Positions 27,755-36,551 of a stretch of DNA of 64,000 nt are shown here, piece by piece (within the stretch, counting starts at the first letter, position 1; the number at the start of each line of letters is the position of its first letter). The translations under genes and the position numbers were made by a program. The notes under the pieces were generated by a model. That model was not told the DNA's origin. It did not search any database and saw only the letters and a list, made by a program, of their open reading frames with translations. This stretch comes from Candidatus Sabulitectum sp. GTDB lineage: Bacteria; Fermentibacterota; Fermentibacteria; Fermentibacterales; JCC-6. The stretch spans positions 1 to 64,000 of the forward strand of contig JAGLDY010000017.1 in NCBI GenBank assembly GCA_023145375.1, read 5' to 3'.

Positions 27755-30621
27755 CTTTCAAAGTTTTGCAGTCAAAATTCATACCCTCGGTTAGAAGTAC
27801 GGTAACAAGGGCGGTTCACACAAAAAGCGGCGCAGAGTTCTTTCATGTTCACTGTGACGAAGAGCGTGAGAATTTCTTTTCAGTTTGTTTCAGGACTCCT
27901 CCCTTTGATGACACCGGTGTTCCACACATAATTGAACACACTGTTCTCAACGGCTCTGAAAAATATCCGGTGAAGGATCCATTCATGGAAATGGTGAAAA
28001 GCAGTATGGCGACCTTCATCAATGCCATGACTTTTGGCGACAGAACCCTGTATCCCTGTGGAAGCCTCAACGAGAAGGACTTTCGCAATCTTATCTCCAT
28101 CTACATGGACGCTGTGTTCCACCCTCTCCTGAAAGAGGATTCCTTTCTGCAGGAAGGCTACCGCCTGGATCTTGAAGAACCGGGAAACATTGAAAGCCCT
28201 TTGATCCACAACGGTGTTGTATACAATGAGATGAAGGGTGCCTACTCTGATCCGGACAGCTACATAGAGCGGGAGTTGACTCGATTCATCTACCCGGACG
28301 GCTCATGCGGAAAAGACTCAGGTGGAGATCCACTGACCATCCCGTCGCTCACTTACAGGCAATTCAAGAACTTCCATAATGATCATTATCACCCTTCAAA
28401 CTGCTGCCTATTCACCCTGACTAAGATACCATTCCAGGAAATGGCAGAGTTCCTTGAAGAAAGACTGTCGGGCTTCTCGGCTTCCCGGAAAAAAATTGAG
28501 ACAAACAGGCAGGCTCGCATCGTTCAGCCCAGAAAAATGAGCATACCAGTTCCTGGAAGCGCCGAGAACAAGTGTACAGTTACCAGCGCCTGGATGGTAA
28601 ACAATGCAGGAGATCCCGTGGAAACCCTTGCTTTCTCCCTGCTGGAAGATGTTCTTCTGGATGATGACTCCTCACCTGTGAAAGCAGCCCTGCTGGACTC
28701 TGAATACGGTACAGGTCTATCAGGATGCGGGTATGATTCAGACCCCGAGCAAAGAAATTTTGTCATAGGTTTGAAGGGCGTATCGAAAGCTGATGCTGAT
28801 ATGGTTCTAAAGCTTATTCACACTTCTCTGCAGTCCCTGGTTGATAACGGGATCAACCAAAAGCTGATAGAAAACATGCTGCATCGAAAGGAACTGCATC
28901 TCAGAGAGATCGGGCCAAGCTGGCCATTTGCACTTATGTCGTCGGTCTGTGCAGCCTGGACGCATGGTGAAGACGTACTGCAGTTACTTGATCTGAATTC
29001 TCTTCTGAAAAGCCTGAAAGAGAGATTGAAGGAAAACTCCGGATTCCTTGAGGACATGATAAGCCGGTATCTATTGAACAATGGTCACCGGGTTGATTGT
29101 GTCTTCTATCCGGATGAGAAGCACTTCCTGGAGGAAGATACAGCAATTACCTCAGCACTGAAGAACAGAAAAGAATCAATGTCTCATACTGAACTCAGTG
29201 AGCTGTCCGCACGGTCAAAGAAACTCGCTGATTCAATGGATACCCCCAGTACGGAGGAGGCGCTGGCCACACTGCCCAAACTGAGTATTTCCGATGTTTC
29301 CACTGATCCGCCTTCAGTCTTTCACCAGGAAATGTCAGTAAACGGAAAACTGTTTCTTCCCACGGAGATACAGACAGCAGGAGTCTGTTATGTTGACCTC
29401 TGTTTTGACATGTCCGATCTTCCACTGGAGCTGATCCATCACCTGCCTTTTTTTGCCAGCTTCATTACAAGAACAGGCGCCGCAGGTAAAGACTACCTTG
29501 AAATGGCTGAAGTTGAGCTTGCATGTTCCGGCGGTCTTGGTGCTTCGGTAACAGCCATCTCTTCCACAGTAACTTCCAGTAATGAGTACAGGATCATTCT
29601 TAAAGCAGGTGGACACTGTCTTGAAAAAGATCTGCCTGATATGCTTGAACTACTGGAAAATAGACTCTTCCGCCCGGAACTTGATAATGCTGAAAGGATA
29701 GTTCTTGTTGCAGGAGAGCTCTCAGAACACGCCAGAAGTTCCCTCATTCCCAGAGGGCACCTCTTTGCCTCCATGACTGCACAAGCCGGTCTTTCTGCAG
29801 CCACCTATGCCAATGATCTGCTCCACGGTATACCAGTGTTAAAACAGGTTGCCTCTATCGGTGAGAACACAGTGGAAGAAGAAATTTCCGCCATGAAAGA
29901 TATCCACGATCATCTGGTGAAAAAAGCTTCTCAAGTTCTTGCATGGTCTGGACCCGCTGCCGGGAAAGACACTGTGTCAAAGTGGTTTGAGAAACTTCCG
30001 GGATCAAATAGCGGATTAGCAACTCACAAGCCTCCTGTTTTCCCGACTCTACCGAACAACACTGGGATTCTGATAAAAGGAGGCACCTCATTTGCCGCCA
30101 TGGCACTGCCTGGAATACCTTCCCTTGATCCGCTTTTTGCTTCAGGTTTTGTCATGATGCGGATGCTCTCCGAAGGCTATCTCTGGGAAGAGATCAGGGT
30201 CAAAAAAGGCGCTTACGGAGCAAGTTCAAGCCTGAGCGCGGCATCAATCACATTTTACTCATACAGAGACCCATCCCCTGAAACGAGCCTGCAGACTTTC
30301 CAGAGTGCCGTACTTGAAGGCATTCACAAAGTTGACTTGAGTCCAAGGACAATAGAAGATTCAATAATAGCCAGCGTTAAGGGGATGGACCCTGCGATTC
30401 GTCCCTCCATGGCTAACGGTCTTGCATTGCTCCGGCAACTGAGGGGAATTACTGGAGATCTGATCGCGAAACGCAGAGTGCTTCTTCTTGATGTAAATGC
30501 CGGATCGATAAGTGAATTTGCTGACCTGCTGAAGGAAAGGATCTCAGATATCAGGGTCTGTGTGGCTGGAAATAAAGATATCCTTGATTCACTGAACATA
30601 AAAGACAGGGTTGAACTCTAA
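27739..30621 (+). CDS. M16C (presequence-protease-like) zinc metalloprotease
   Basis: A 960-residue member of the pitrilysin family M16C (PreP/CYM1/HypA type), which degrades small peptides in a closed chamber made of four homologous domains. The inverted zinc motif is HIIEH (His63, Glu66, His67), and the distal Glu is in VVYNEMKGAYS near residue 160. The arginine/tyrosine substrate pair is plausible in YLWEEIRVKKGAYGASS near residue 815. There is no signal peptide, so it is probably cytoplasmic. It diverges from the Moco operon with overlapping 5' ends. Confidence 0.92.
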   Translation: MNQESSFKVLQSKFIPSVRSTVTRAVHTKSGAEFFHVHCDEERENFFSVCFRTPPFDDTGVPHIIEHTVLNGSEKYPVKDPFMEMVKSSMATFINAMTFGDRTLYPCGSLNEKDFRNLISIYMDAVFHPLLKEDSFLQEGYRLDLEEPGNIESPLIHNGVVYNEMKGAYSDPDSYIERELTRFIYPDGSCGKDSGGDPLTIPSLTYRQFKNFHNDHYHPSNCCLFTLTKIPFQEMAEFLEERLSGFSASRKKIETNRQARIVQPRKMSIPVPGSAENKCTVTSAWMVNNAGDPVETLAFSLLEDVLLDDDSSPVKAALLDSEYGTGLSGCGYDSDPEQRNFVIGLKGVSKADADMVLKLIHTSLQSLVDNGINQKLIENMLHRKELHLREIGPSWPFALMSSVCAAWTHGEDVLQLLDLNSLLKSLKERLKENSGFLEDMISRYLLNNGHRVDCVFYPDEKHFLEEDTAITSALKNRKESMSHTELSELSARSKKLADSMDTPSTEEALATLPKLSISDVSTDPPSVFHQEMSVNGKLFLPTEIQTAGVCYVDLCFDMSDLPLELIHHLPFFASFITRTGAAGKDYLEMAEVELACSGGLGASVTAISSTVTSSNEYRIILKAGGHCLEKDLPDMLELLENRLFRPELDNAERIVLVAGELSEHARSSLIPRGHLFASMTAQAGLSAATYANDLLHGIPVLKQVASIGENTVEEEISAMKDIHDHLVKKASQVLAWSGPAAGKDTVSKWFEKLPGSNSGLATHKPPVFPTLPNNTGILIKGGTSFAAMALPGIPSLDPLFASGFVMMRMLSEGYLWEEIRVKKGAYGASSSLSAASITFYSYRDPSPETSLQTFQSAVLEGIHKVDLSPRTIEDSIIASVKGMDPAIRPSMANGLALLRQLRGITGDLIAKRRVLLLDVNAGSISEFADLLKERISDIRVCVAGNKDILDSLNIKDRVEL

Positions 30622-30631
30622 GGGGGAGAAC

Positions 30632-30901
30632 ATGGATACAGCATCTCTTGTGATCGGTATCGTTGCAGCGATCATCGGTTTCATCCCGTGTCTAAATCTT
30701 TTTGTAATTGTACCTGCAATAGTTGGATTGATCCTTGGGATCGTATCATTCCGGAAGAGGAGTGCAGAAGAACTGCCAACGGGAATCGCTCTCACAGGTA
30801 TCATTCTCAACGCTCTTCCTTTAGTGGTTATGACAGCCTTCCTGATTCTTGCTATGGTCACAGGTGACTCATACACTGTGAATGAGATGATAATAAAGTA
30901 G
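30632..30901 (+). CDS. Small two-helix membrane protein, DUF4190-like
   Basis: An 89-residue protein. The ATG at 30632 follows AAGGGGGAG and is preferred over an in-frame ATG at 30611 inside the protease gene. Two hydrophobic helices (SLVIGIVAAIIGFIPCLNLF and a following VPAIVGLILGIVSF, then GIALTGIILNALPLVVMTAF) have the Gly-rich pattern of DUF4190. Such proteins are of unknown function. It lies 10 bases after the M16C gene and 18 before the DUF2752-like gene. Confidence 0.72.
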   Translation: MDTASLVIGIVAAIIGFIPCLNLFVIVPAIVGLILGIVSFRKRSAEELPTGIALTGIILNALPLVVMTAFLILAMVTGDSYTVNEMIIK

Positions 30902-30919
30902 GACGGAACAATCGCTTCA

Positions 30920-31297
30920 ATGCGGACATACAGAGTATTCAACCTGGTTATTCTGGGATTACTTCTGTACGTCCTTGTTTATTCATTGATCTCACCTGTT
31001 CTTGCCAGACAGTTTCCAGATCTTCCCGGATGTTACTACAAAGAGTTAACAGGTGATCCCTGTCCGTTCTGTGGTTTGACCACTGACATGAATTGTCTTC
31101 TCACAGGAGAGAAGGATCAGGCCAGAGCAAACTCCAGCTTCCAACTATTCCTCATTGTCTATGTACTTGAATGGATCATCAGGGTCGCTATACTGTTAAC
31201 GTCCAGGCGGTTTACTGGAAAAGCCCTTCCTGTGATCGACATTGCGATTCACTGTATCCTTGCGGCGAAGGTTCTTCATACCTTGAGTACCGTATAG
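30920..31297 (+). CDS. DUF2752-like membrane protein
   Basis: A 125-residue protein with an N-terminal membrane helix (VFNLVILGLLLYVLVYSLI), a loop with the family signature CPFCGLTTDMNCL near residue 49, and two more hydrophobic segments. DUF2752 proteins carry a CPxCGxTR motif and have no known function. Its 3' end overlaps the convergent ygiQ-like gene by 102 bases, which is unusually long but both frames are otherwise intact. Confidence 0.75.
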   Translation: MRTYRVFNLVILGLLLYVLVYSLISPVLARQFPDLPGCYYKELTGDPCPFCGLTTDMNCLLTGEKDQARANSSFQLFLIVYVLEWIIRVAILLTSRRFTGKALPVIDIAIHCILAAKVLHTLSTV

Positions 31298-32965
31298 GAT
31301 CATATCTTTCTGCTGCTGCTTGTCTGAAGGCTTCCTGGGAATCCGCAGAGGCTCTCCGTCCGGGTAGGACCTGCCGGTAAAGTACATGGCGGTTGCCACT
31401 GTCATGGGAGTGGGAAGAAAGATCTGAACCTGCCTGGGAATCGCTCCCTGGGTCTCGAGAAAGGATCTTGCCGCCTGCATGTCTCCAATGGTACATCCGG
31501 GAAAGGCTGCAATAATGTAAGGGACGATGTACTGTTTTCTTCCGGACCTCCCGGCATTCAATTTGAATTCTGCGGCAAACTTCTCCCATACCTCACGGGT
31601 GGGCTTCCGCATGAGTGCAAGTATCCTGTCGTGAGTGTGTTCAGGTGCGATCCTCAAATGACCTGAGATATTCTTGGATGTGAGCCGGGCCATAAAGAGA
31701 GGATCACAGAGAGCAACATCGTGCCTTATGCCACTTGAAATAAAGACATTCTTAACTCCGGAAACTGTTCCAGTTTTCTTAAGGAGGTCGATATAACTGC
31801 TGTGATCTGTTCGAAAGTGCCTGCAGATCGAGGGGTATAGACATGATGGTCTTCTGCACCGTTTCATCTGCTCAGGATCATTACAGCCCAGACCGTACAT
31901 ATTGGCTGTAGGTCCGCCAAGATCAGAGATAGTACCTCTGAAAGCTGATGACGATGATATCTTCTTCGCCTCACGAAGAACAGAACCCCAGGATCTGCTT
32001 GTGATGAATTTCCCCTGATGCAGCCCTATGGCACAGAATGTACATCCTCCGCTGCACCCTCTCACCACTGTAATAGAATCTTTGATCATGGTCAGTGCCG
32101 GGATCTCTCCTCTGTATGATCCATGGGGCAGTCTGGTGTAGGGAAGATCATAGACAGCATCCATTTCTTCAGAGGAAAGAGGCTCGGCAGGTGGCTCAAC
32201 AACAACAACTCTGGAATCAGTATGCTGGATCAATCTTGAACTGCACCATGGGTTCTGATTTGCTTCTAAAATCTTTGAAAGCTCAAGTAATTCAAGGGGG
32301 TTAGAGTTCAGTGATTCGTGGGAAGGAAGTACAATATCACCGTCTTTCGACTTGTACTTCCCCTGATGAAGCGCAATGGCAGTTCCTGGAATACCCGTAA
32401 GAACGCTTCCTGTATCAATACGCCTGGCGATCTCCACTATCTGCTTCTCACCCATTCCGTAGACAAGAACAGATGCTTTGCTGTCAAGAAGAATGGACTT
32501 CTTCAATCTGTCACTCCAGAAATCATAGTGGGTTATTCTTCTCAGGCTGGCTTCTATGCCACCGAGAACAACAGGTACACCCTTCATGCTTCTCTGCAGG
32601 CAGTTAGTGTATTTGAGAACGGCTCTATCCGGCCGTTTACCAGGCAATCCATCCGGAGTGTAGGCATCATCCGAACGGAGCCTGTTATTGGATGTGTAGT
32701 GATTAACCATTGAATCCATATTGCCGGAAGTTACCCCCACAAAGAGCCTGGGTTTTCCCATTACGGTGAAGGAATCCAGATCCTTCCAGTCCGGCTGGGC
32801 GATAATACCAACCCTGTACCCTCTGCTCTCAAGAACTCTTCCAATGATAGCAGCTCCGAAGGAGGGATGGTCCACGTAGGCGTCACCGGTGACTATCAGT
32901 ACATCCAGCTGATCCCATCCTCGGTGACGCATTTCAACAGCAGTCATTGGAAGTGCTTTATTCAT
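31196..32965 (-). CDS. YgiQ-family radical SAM protein
   Basis: A 589-residue protein of the YgiQ/UPF0313 family. The N-terminal cobalamin-binding-like domain (DVLIVTGDAYVDHPSFGAAIIGRVLESRGY) is followed by the radical-SAM cluster motif CSGGCTFCAIGLHQG near residue 305. The middle motif KGVPVVLGGIEASLRRI is also typical. Function is not established for the family. The C-terminal KGFSSKPPGR is basic and lies in the region overlapping the DUF2752-like gene. Confidence 0.93.
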   Translation of the reverse strand: MNKALPMTAVEMRHRGWDQLDVLIVTGDAYVDHPSFGAAIIGRVLESRGYRVGIIAQPDWKDLDSFTVMGKPRLFVGVTSGNMDSMVNHYTSNNRLRSDDAYTPDGLPGKRPDRAVLKYTNCLQRSMKGVPVVLGGIEASLRRITHYDFWSDRLKKSILLDSKASVLVYGMGEKQIVEIARRIDTGSVLTGIPGTAIALHQGKYKSKDGDIVLPSHESLNSNPLELLELSKILEANQNPWCSSRLIQHTDSRVVVVEPPAEPLSSEEMDAVYDLPYTRLPHGSYRGEIPALTMIKDSITVVRGCSGGCTFCAIGLHQGKFITSRSWGSVLREAKKISSSSAFRGTISDLGGPTANMYGLGCNDPEQMKRCRRPSCLYPSICRHFRTDHSSYIDLLKKTGTVSGVKNVFISSGIRHDVALCDPLFMARLTSKNISGHLRIAPEHTHDRILALMRKPTREVWEKFAAEFKLNAGRSGRKQYIVPYIIAAFPGCTIGDMQAARSFLETQGAIPRQVQIFLPTPMTVATAMYFTGRSYPDGEPLRIPRKPSDKQQQKDMILYGTQGMKNLRRKDTVNRNVDHRKGFSSKPPGR

Positions 32966-33182
32966 GCACCTAGTGTGTCTGCTGGAAAGCTGTTTGTCAA
33001 GCTTTCACAGTGCACTTGGAAAAAAGCGGTTCATGGAGGTTACTAGTGAAGTAAACATATGTTCCCCTAGCCGTGAAAGGATTGAAAGACGATGTGGAAA
33101 GACGCTGGTCGGGAAAAAGATGATTCTGACACCTTTAAGTGGCAGATTGCCGCACAAACGAAACAGAGAGAAGGAGAGAATG

Positions 33183-33629
33183 ATGTCTGAAGAAAGAACA
33201 ACACTGTACACAGCAAGAGTATCTGCAGGAAAGAACACCTTCTTCATTGACGGTAAGCAGGCAAAGAATAATCACTACTACATTACCATCACTGATTCAC
33301 GCAGACAGGATGATGGCACCTTCGAACAGAAGAAAGTGATAGTATTCCAGGAGTCCTTCAAGAACTTCAGAGAAAAGATCACCGAAGTCTGTGAAATGCT
33401 GGAAAAACTCTACGATGTAAAAAGAGATGAAGAAATTGCCGAGGCAAGAAAGACTAACCCAAGGGCTTTTATGAAGTGGGAGACTGAAGAAGAAGAAAAG
33501 CTGGAGAAACAGTTCAAGAAAGGTCTCGACATGGAGTCGATCTCCAAGGCCTTCGGAAGAAGCTCCGGTGCTCTCCTGGCAAGGCTGGAAAGACTGGGTC
33601 TGATCCAGCCGGAAGCTTCAGGAGAGTAG
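33183..33629 (+). CDS. DUF3276 / Pur-alpha-like nucleic-acid-binding protein with C-terminal HTH
   Basis: I place the start at the second of two tandem ATGs (33180 and 33183), 6 bases after AAGGAG. The long upstream in-frame stretch from 32964 is non-conserved. Residues 1-75 (TLYTARVSAGKNTFFIDGKQ, NNHYYITITDSRR, KKVIVFQESFKNF) match DUF3276, the bacterial Pur-alpha relative typical of Bacteroidetes and spirochaetes. The last 40 residues (KQFKKGLDMESISKAFGRSS) form a predicted helix-turn-helix. It probably binds single-stranded DNA or RNA. The 218 bases upstream contain no convincing gene. Confidence 0.82.
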   Translation: MSEERTTLYTARVSAGKNTFFIDGKQAKNNHYYITITDSRRQDDGTFEQKKVIVFQESFKNFREKITEVCEMLEKLYDVKRDEEIAEARKTNPRAFMKWETEEEEKLEKQFKKGLDMESISKAFGRSSGALLARLERLGLIQPEASGE

Positions 33630-33666
33630 AGTTCCGGCCAAAGGCTCCCGCTTGTATACTTACCGG

Positions 33667-34398
33667 ATGTCATACTACTTATTGCTTCTGGGCGCGGGGA
33701 TCCTGGCCGGTTTCATAAATGTGACCGCAGGGGGAGGGTCCTTATTAACCCTCCCTGTTCTGATACTCGCAGGAATGCCCCCTGTAGTGGCAAATGGCAC
33801 CAACCGTATCGCAGTGCTTATCCAGAACATTTTTGCTTCCGGTAATTTCCATAGACACGGCAGAAGGGATATCAAACAGGGTATTCTTCTGGGGCTTGCA
33901 GCGGTACCGGGTGCAGTTGCGGGAGCTCTTGTCGCAGTTGATATTTCAGATGCAGCTTTCAAATGGATTCTTTCAGGAGCAATTCTGCTGGGGCTTTCAG
34001 TGATACTATTTCACAGACGATCGAAATCAGAAGGCTCCATACTGAAAAGGAAACCACTGCAAATGGTTCTCTTTCTCATTATTGGTTTCTACGGCGGTTT
34101 GATCCAGGCGGGCACAGGTTACCTGATAATCTTCAGCCTGACCATAGTGGGAGGGCTTGGCCTGGCAAAGACCAACAGCATGAAGGCAGTTATCATTGCA
34201 GTCTACCTGATTCCTTCCATAATGATCTTCGCAAAGAACGGGAACATTCAGATAATTCCCGGGCTGGTCCTTGCATCCGGCAACAGTATTGGAGGCATAC
34301 TGGGAAGTAATTTCAGCCAGAAGATGAACCCAAAGTGGATCAAGGCAATTCTTGCAGTAGCCCTCACAGCAATGGCTGTAAAAATGCTTTGCTGCTAA
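33667..34398 (+). CDS. TSUP-family permease (TauE/SafE type)
   Basis: A 243-residue polytopic protein with about eight helices. The N-terminal GAGILAGFINVTAGGGSLLTLPVL and the second repeat GFYGGLIQAGTGYLI are the two TSUP half-repeats. The family exports or imports small anions such as sulfite, sulfoacetate or other organosulfur compounds; the substrate is not predictable. I chose ATG 33667; a TTG at 33652 is in frame. It overlaps the convergent GNAT gene by 4 bases. Confidence 0.88.
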   Translation: MSYYLLLLGAGILAGFINVTAGGGSLLTLPVLILAGMPPVVANGTNRIAVLIQNIFASGNFHRHGRRDIKQGILLGLAAVPGAVAGALVAVDISDAAFKWILSGAILLGLSVILFHRRSKSEGSILKRKPLQMVLFLIIGFYGGLIQAGTGYLIIFSLTIVGGLGLAKTNSMKAVIIAVYLIPSIMIFAKNGNIQIIPGLVLASGNSIGGILGSNFSQKMNPKWIKAILAVALTAMAVKMLCC

Positions 34399-34838
34399 GA
34401 TTTCCCGGTTCCCATGTACCTGTCTCCCCTGAGAACCTTACTCATGACCTTAATATCGTCCCGGGGGTGCCATCCGGCTTTTTTGTAAAACTCAATGGCT
34501 GGGTTGTTCGAAATTATGAGCAGATGAATCTTTTCTATTCCTGCATTGCGAAGCGCAGTCTCTGTTCTGTTCATCAGGGCTTTGCCTGTACCGGAGCGGT
34601 GCATCTCCTTCTTAACAGCCAGGTGGTAGATGTAACCCCGCCTGCTGTCCTCCCCTGCCATGACAGAGCCAACGATCTCATCAGATTCAAAAGCAGTGAA
34701 GCAGTAAGCTCCATTTCTTTCAAGAAAAAGAGTAAAACCCTCCAGGGAGTCAGCCCCGGTGAGTGTGTTCCCTGGAAAACTGCTCCACAGTTCCATAAGA
34801 TGCTCATAGTGCTCCGGTTTCATAGACTGGATGTTCAC
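34395..34838 (-). CDS. GNAT-family N-acetyltransferase
   Basis: A 147-residue GNAT: motif A is IYHLAVKKEMHRSGTGKALM (near residue 70) and motif B ISNNPAIEFYKKAGW. Its length and the H-RSGTGK variant fit the RimI-like subgroup, but the substrate is unknown. The start overlaps the stop of the next upstream GNAT gene by 4 bases. Confidence 0.9.
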   Translation of the reverse strand: MNIQSMKPEHYEHLMELWSSFPGNTLTGADSLEGFTLFLERNGAYCFTAFESDEIVGSVMAGEDSRRGYIYHLAVKKEMHRSGTGKALMNRTETALRNAGIEKIHLLIISNNPAIEFYKKAGWHPRDDIKVMSKVLRGDRYMGTGKS

Positions 34839-35293
34839 TTGATCATATCCGGATAAATTCCAGGAGTGCTCTGGGTAATAACAGATGCTCTGCAGACGGA
34901 CTTGAAGAAATCAACAGGTCCTGCTCCTCCAATTATCCCGTATCCGTAGCCCTGTTCACGCATACTGTGAAGCACCTGAATTGTTACAGCCCTGCCCACA
35001 CCGGTTCCTCTGTATTCCTCTGCAACCCCCACCGGCCCTAGAAAACCCAGTGCTGTACAGTCCCAGACGCAGAAACCAGCAAGTTTCCCTGTGGACCTCT
35101 CAACAGCCAAGACCATGGTTGAAGGAGTCCTGCTAACCGAAGGGAGTACTTCAGAAGCCCAGCCCGGAGAGAAGTGTTCCTCGATCCAGTTCCGGATAGT
35201 TCCGCCCTCATGCACCAGTGATCTTCTTACTACAAATCCAGCAGGAGTGGACTTATGCGGCAGGTCATAGAGGGGAACGAGGAGATCAGCCAT
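34835..35293 (-). CDS. GNAT-family N-acetyltransferase
   Basis: A 152-residue GNAT with motif A GPVGVAEEYRGTGVGRAVTIQVLHSM near residue 92. The C-terminal segment YGYGIIGGAGPVDFFKSVC replaces the usual FYEKLGF. The frame starts one base into the stop of the DUF6754 gene (TAATG), so all three genes on this strand (35293-36444, this one and the next GNAT) are likely one transcript. The N-terminal 40 residues show no recognised motif. Confidence 0.86.
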   Translation of the reverse strand: MADLLVPLYDLPHKSTPAGFVVRRSLVHEGGTIRNWIEEHFSPGWASEVLPSVSRTPSTMVLAVERSTGKLAGFCVWDCTALGFLGPVGVAEEYRGTGVGRAVTIQVLHSMREQGYGYGIIGGAGPVDFFKSVCRASVITQSTPGIYPDMIK

Positions 35294-36444
35294 TACAGAC
35301 CAAGCAGATTGCCCAGGAACATCACTGACTCGTTTCCTGTTATAGCATAGACAATACTCAGCACTACACCCAGAGCAATAAAGCCCATGATAACACCCTT
35401 GCAGGCATCCTGACCCCTGATGGATCCAAGCTGCTTAGGCTCCCTGCCCAGATAAGCACTTGCAGCATAGAGTTCTTCACCTATCAGTGTGTAGTCGCAT
35501 GTTGTAATGAAGAATGGAAGCTGTGTAACTGCATCTGTACCGGCTATCTGAATGGCTCCTGAAAGAGAACCGGTTTCTGCGAGAATAAGAGATTCAGCCC
35601 AGAACATTCCCAGATAGAAGTTCGTCGCAGGTTTCTCGCGCATCATTATTCCATTCACCCCGGCTACGTAAGCAAACTGGCTCTGCGTAAGAAAGAAAAC
35701 GCTGTCGCTGTCGTAGGCATCCGGCCTGCCCGCCTCAATGTAACCCTGACGAACAGTTTCCTCACAAACAGTAAAAACGATGGGATCACAGTTGGGAACC
35801 AGGAGAGGAGTCTGATATTCAGCCACCTTCTTGGCCACCCTTCCCAGGATTGTAATACTTGCAATAGTGGCAACATCACCAATTGTGGAAAGTCCCGGTA
35901 CATACAGAATGGGTTTGCCCATTTCAGTGGCTCTTCCTATTGCTTCATCAATAGCTTCGATTCCTGCAATGGGACGAAGGTAGAGATCCGCTCCCCTCTT
36001 AGCCTTGTGAAAGTAAAAGAAGATCAGTCCCAGGAACAGGAAGCTGCCAATGAGAGTGGGAACCTCGCTCTGATTGAACCACTCTCCCCGGGCAACCTCA
36101 GCGCCTACAAATACATCGCTGTAAATAGAATCACCGCTTAAAGTAACAGTCACTGTTCTGTACTCGTAAGAGGTCATGGGAAGAATAGGGTAATCAGGGT
36201 CGTAACCGTCCATTACCTCCGAGGCTTCCAGAGGAAGTACTTCCTCAAAAACCGTCTCCCAGAGAGCACCCTCAGAATCTATCTCTCTTCTCATAACAAG
36301 CAGACCAATATGGTCTTCAGCTGTTTCCACAGCACCATCAAGCTGAATAAGGAGAAGAGAGCCGTCATCATCAGGGGCATTGGTAACAGATACTATCTCA
36401 GGTGCTGCACACAGTGCAGAAAAGAGGATAAAAACAGTGATCAA
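35293..36444 (-). CDS. DUF6754 membrane protein, second copy
   Basis: The TTG start at 36444 follows GGAGG with 7-base spacing. A short signal-like segment (MITVFILFSALCAAPE) leads into a fibronectin-like beta region (about residues 20-120), one membrane helix (VPTLIGSFLFLGLIFFYFH), the DUF6754 core (RPIAGIEAIDEAIGRATEMG onward) and a C-terminal helix (VIMGFIALGVVLSIVYAI). The core is almost identical in protein sequence to that of the gene at 50830-52152, while the N-terminal regions are quite different. Function is unknown. It stands outside the four-gene cluster, next to two GNAT genes. Confidence 0.8.
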   Translation of the reverse strand: MITVFILFSALCAAPEIVSVTNAPDDDGSLLLIQLDGAVETAEDHIGLLVMRREIDSEGALWETVFEEVLPLEASEVMDGYDPDYPILPMTSYEYRTVTVTLSGDSIYSDVFVGAEVARGEWFNQSEVPTLIGSFLFLGLIFFYFHKAKRGADLYLRPIAGIEAIDEAIGRATEMGKPILYVPGLSTIGDVATIASITILGRVAKKVAEYQTPLLVPNCDPIVFTVCEETVRQGYIEAGRPDAYDSDSVFFLTQSQFAYVAGVNGIMMREKPATNFYLGMFWAESLILAETGSLSGAIQIAGTDAVTQLPFFITTCDYTLIGEELYAASAYLGREPKQLGSIRGQDACKGVIMGFIALGVVLSIVYAITGNESVMFLGNLLGL

Positions 36445-36474
36445 GGTGTACCTCCACAGAGTAAGTGATTACCG

Positions 36475-36503
36475 ATTATAGAGCGGAAACGTTCCGAGGT
36501 ACA
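36475..36503 (-). promoter_or_regulatory. Promoter of the DUF6754 copy, with inverted repeat
   Basis: On the minus strand TGTACC (36503-36498) and a perfect TATAAT (36480-36475) are 17 bases apart, giving a leader of about 24 bases before the TTG start. The spacer holds an inverted repeat GGAA-ACG-TTCC (36485-36495), which is a candidate operator. Confidence 0.55.
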
Positions 36504-36506
36504 GTA

Positions 36507-36534
36507 TTGACATATTTCAATACTCCTGCATACT
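36507..36534 (+). promoter_or_regulatory. Promoter of the small lipoprotein gene
   Basis: TTGACA (36507-36512) and CATACT (36529-36534) are 16 bases apart on the plus strand. The ribosome binding site AAGGAG (36541-36546) and GTG start (36552) follow closely, so the leader is very short. It is back to back with the promoter of the divergent DUF6754 gene. Confidence 0.55.
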
Positions 36535-36551
36535 CACTGAAAGGAGTTCAA

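Noticed and set aside
32966-33000. TTGACA on the minus strand as promoter of the YgiQ-like gene
   Set aside because: The only -10 at correct spacing is poor and would place the transcription start at or inside the start codon, without other support.
32964-33179. Longer N-terminus of the DUF3276 protein
   Set aside because: The added 73 residues are Arg/Ser-rich and not family-like, and a good ribosome binding site lies at the internal ATGs.
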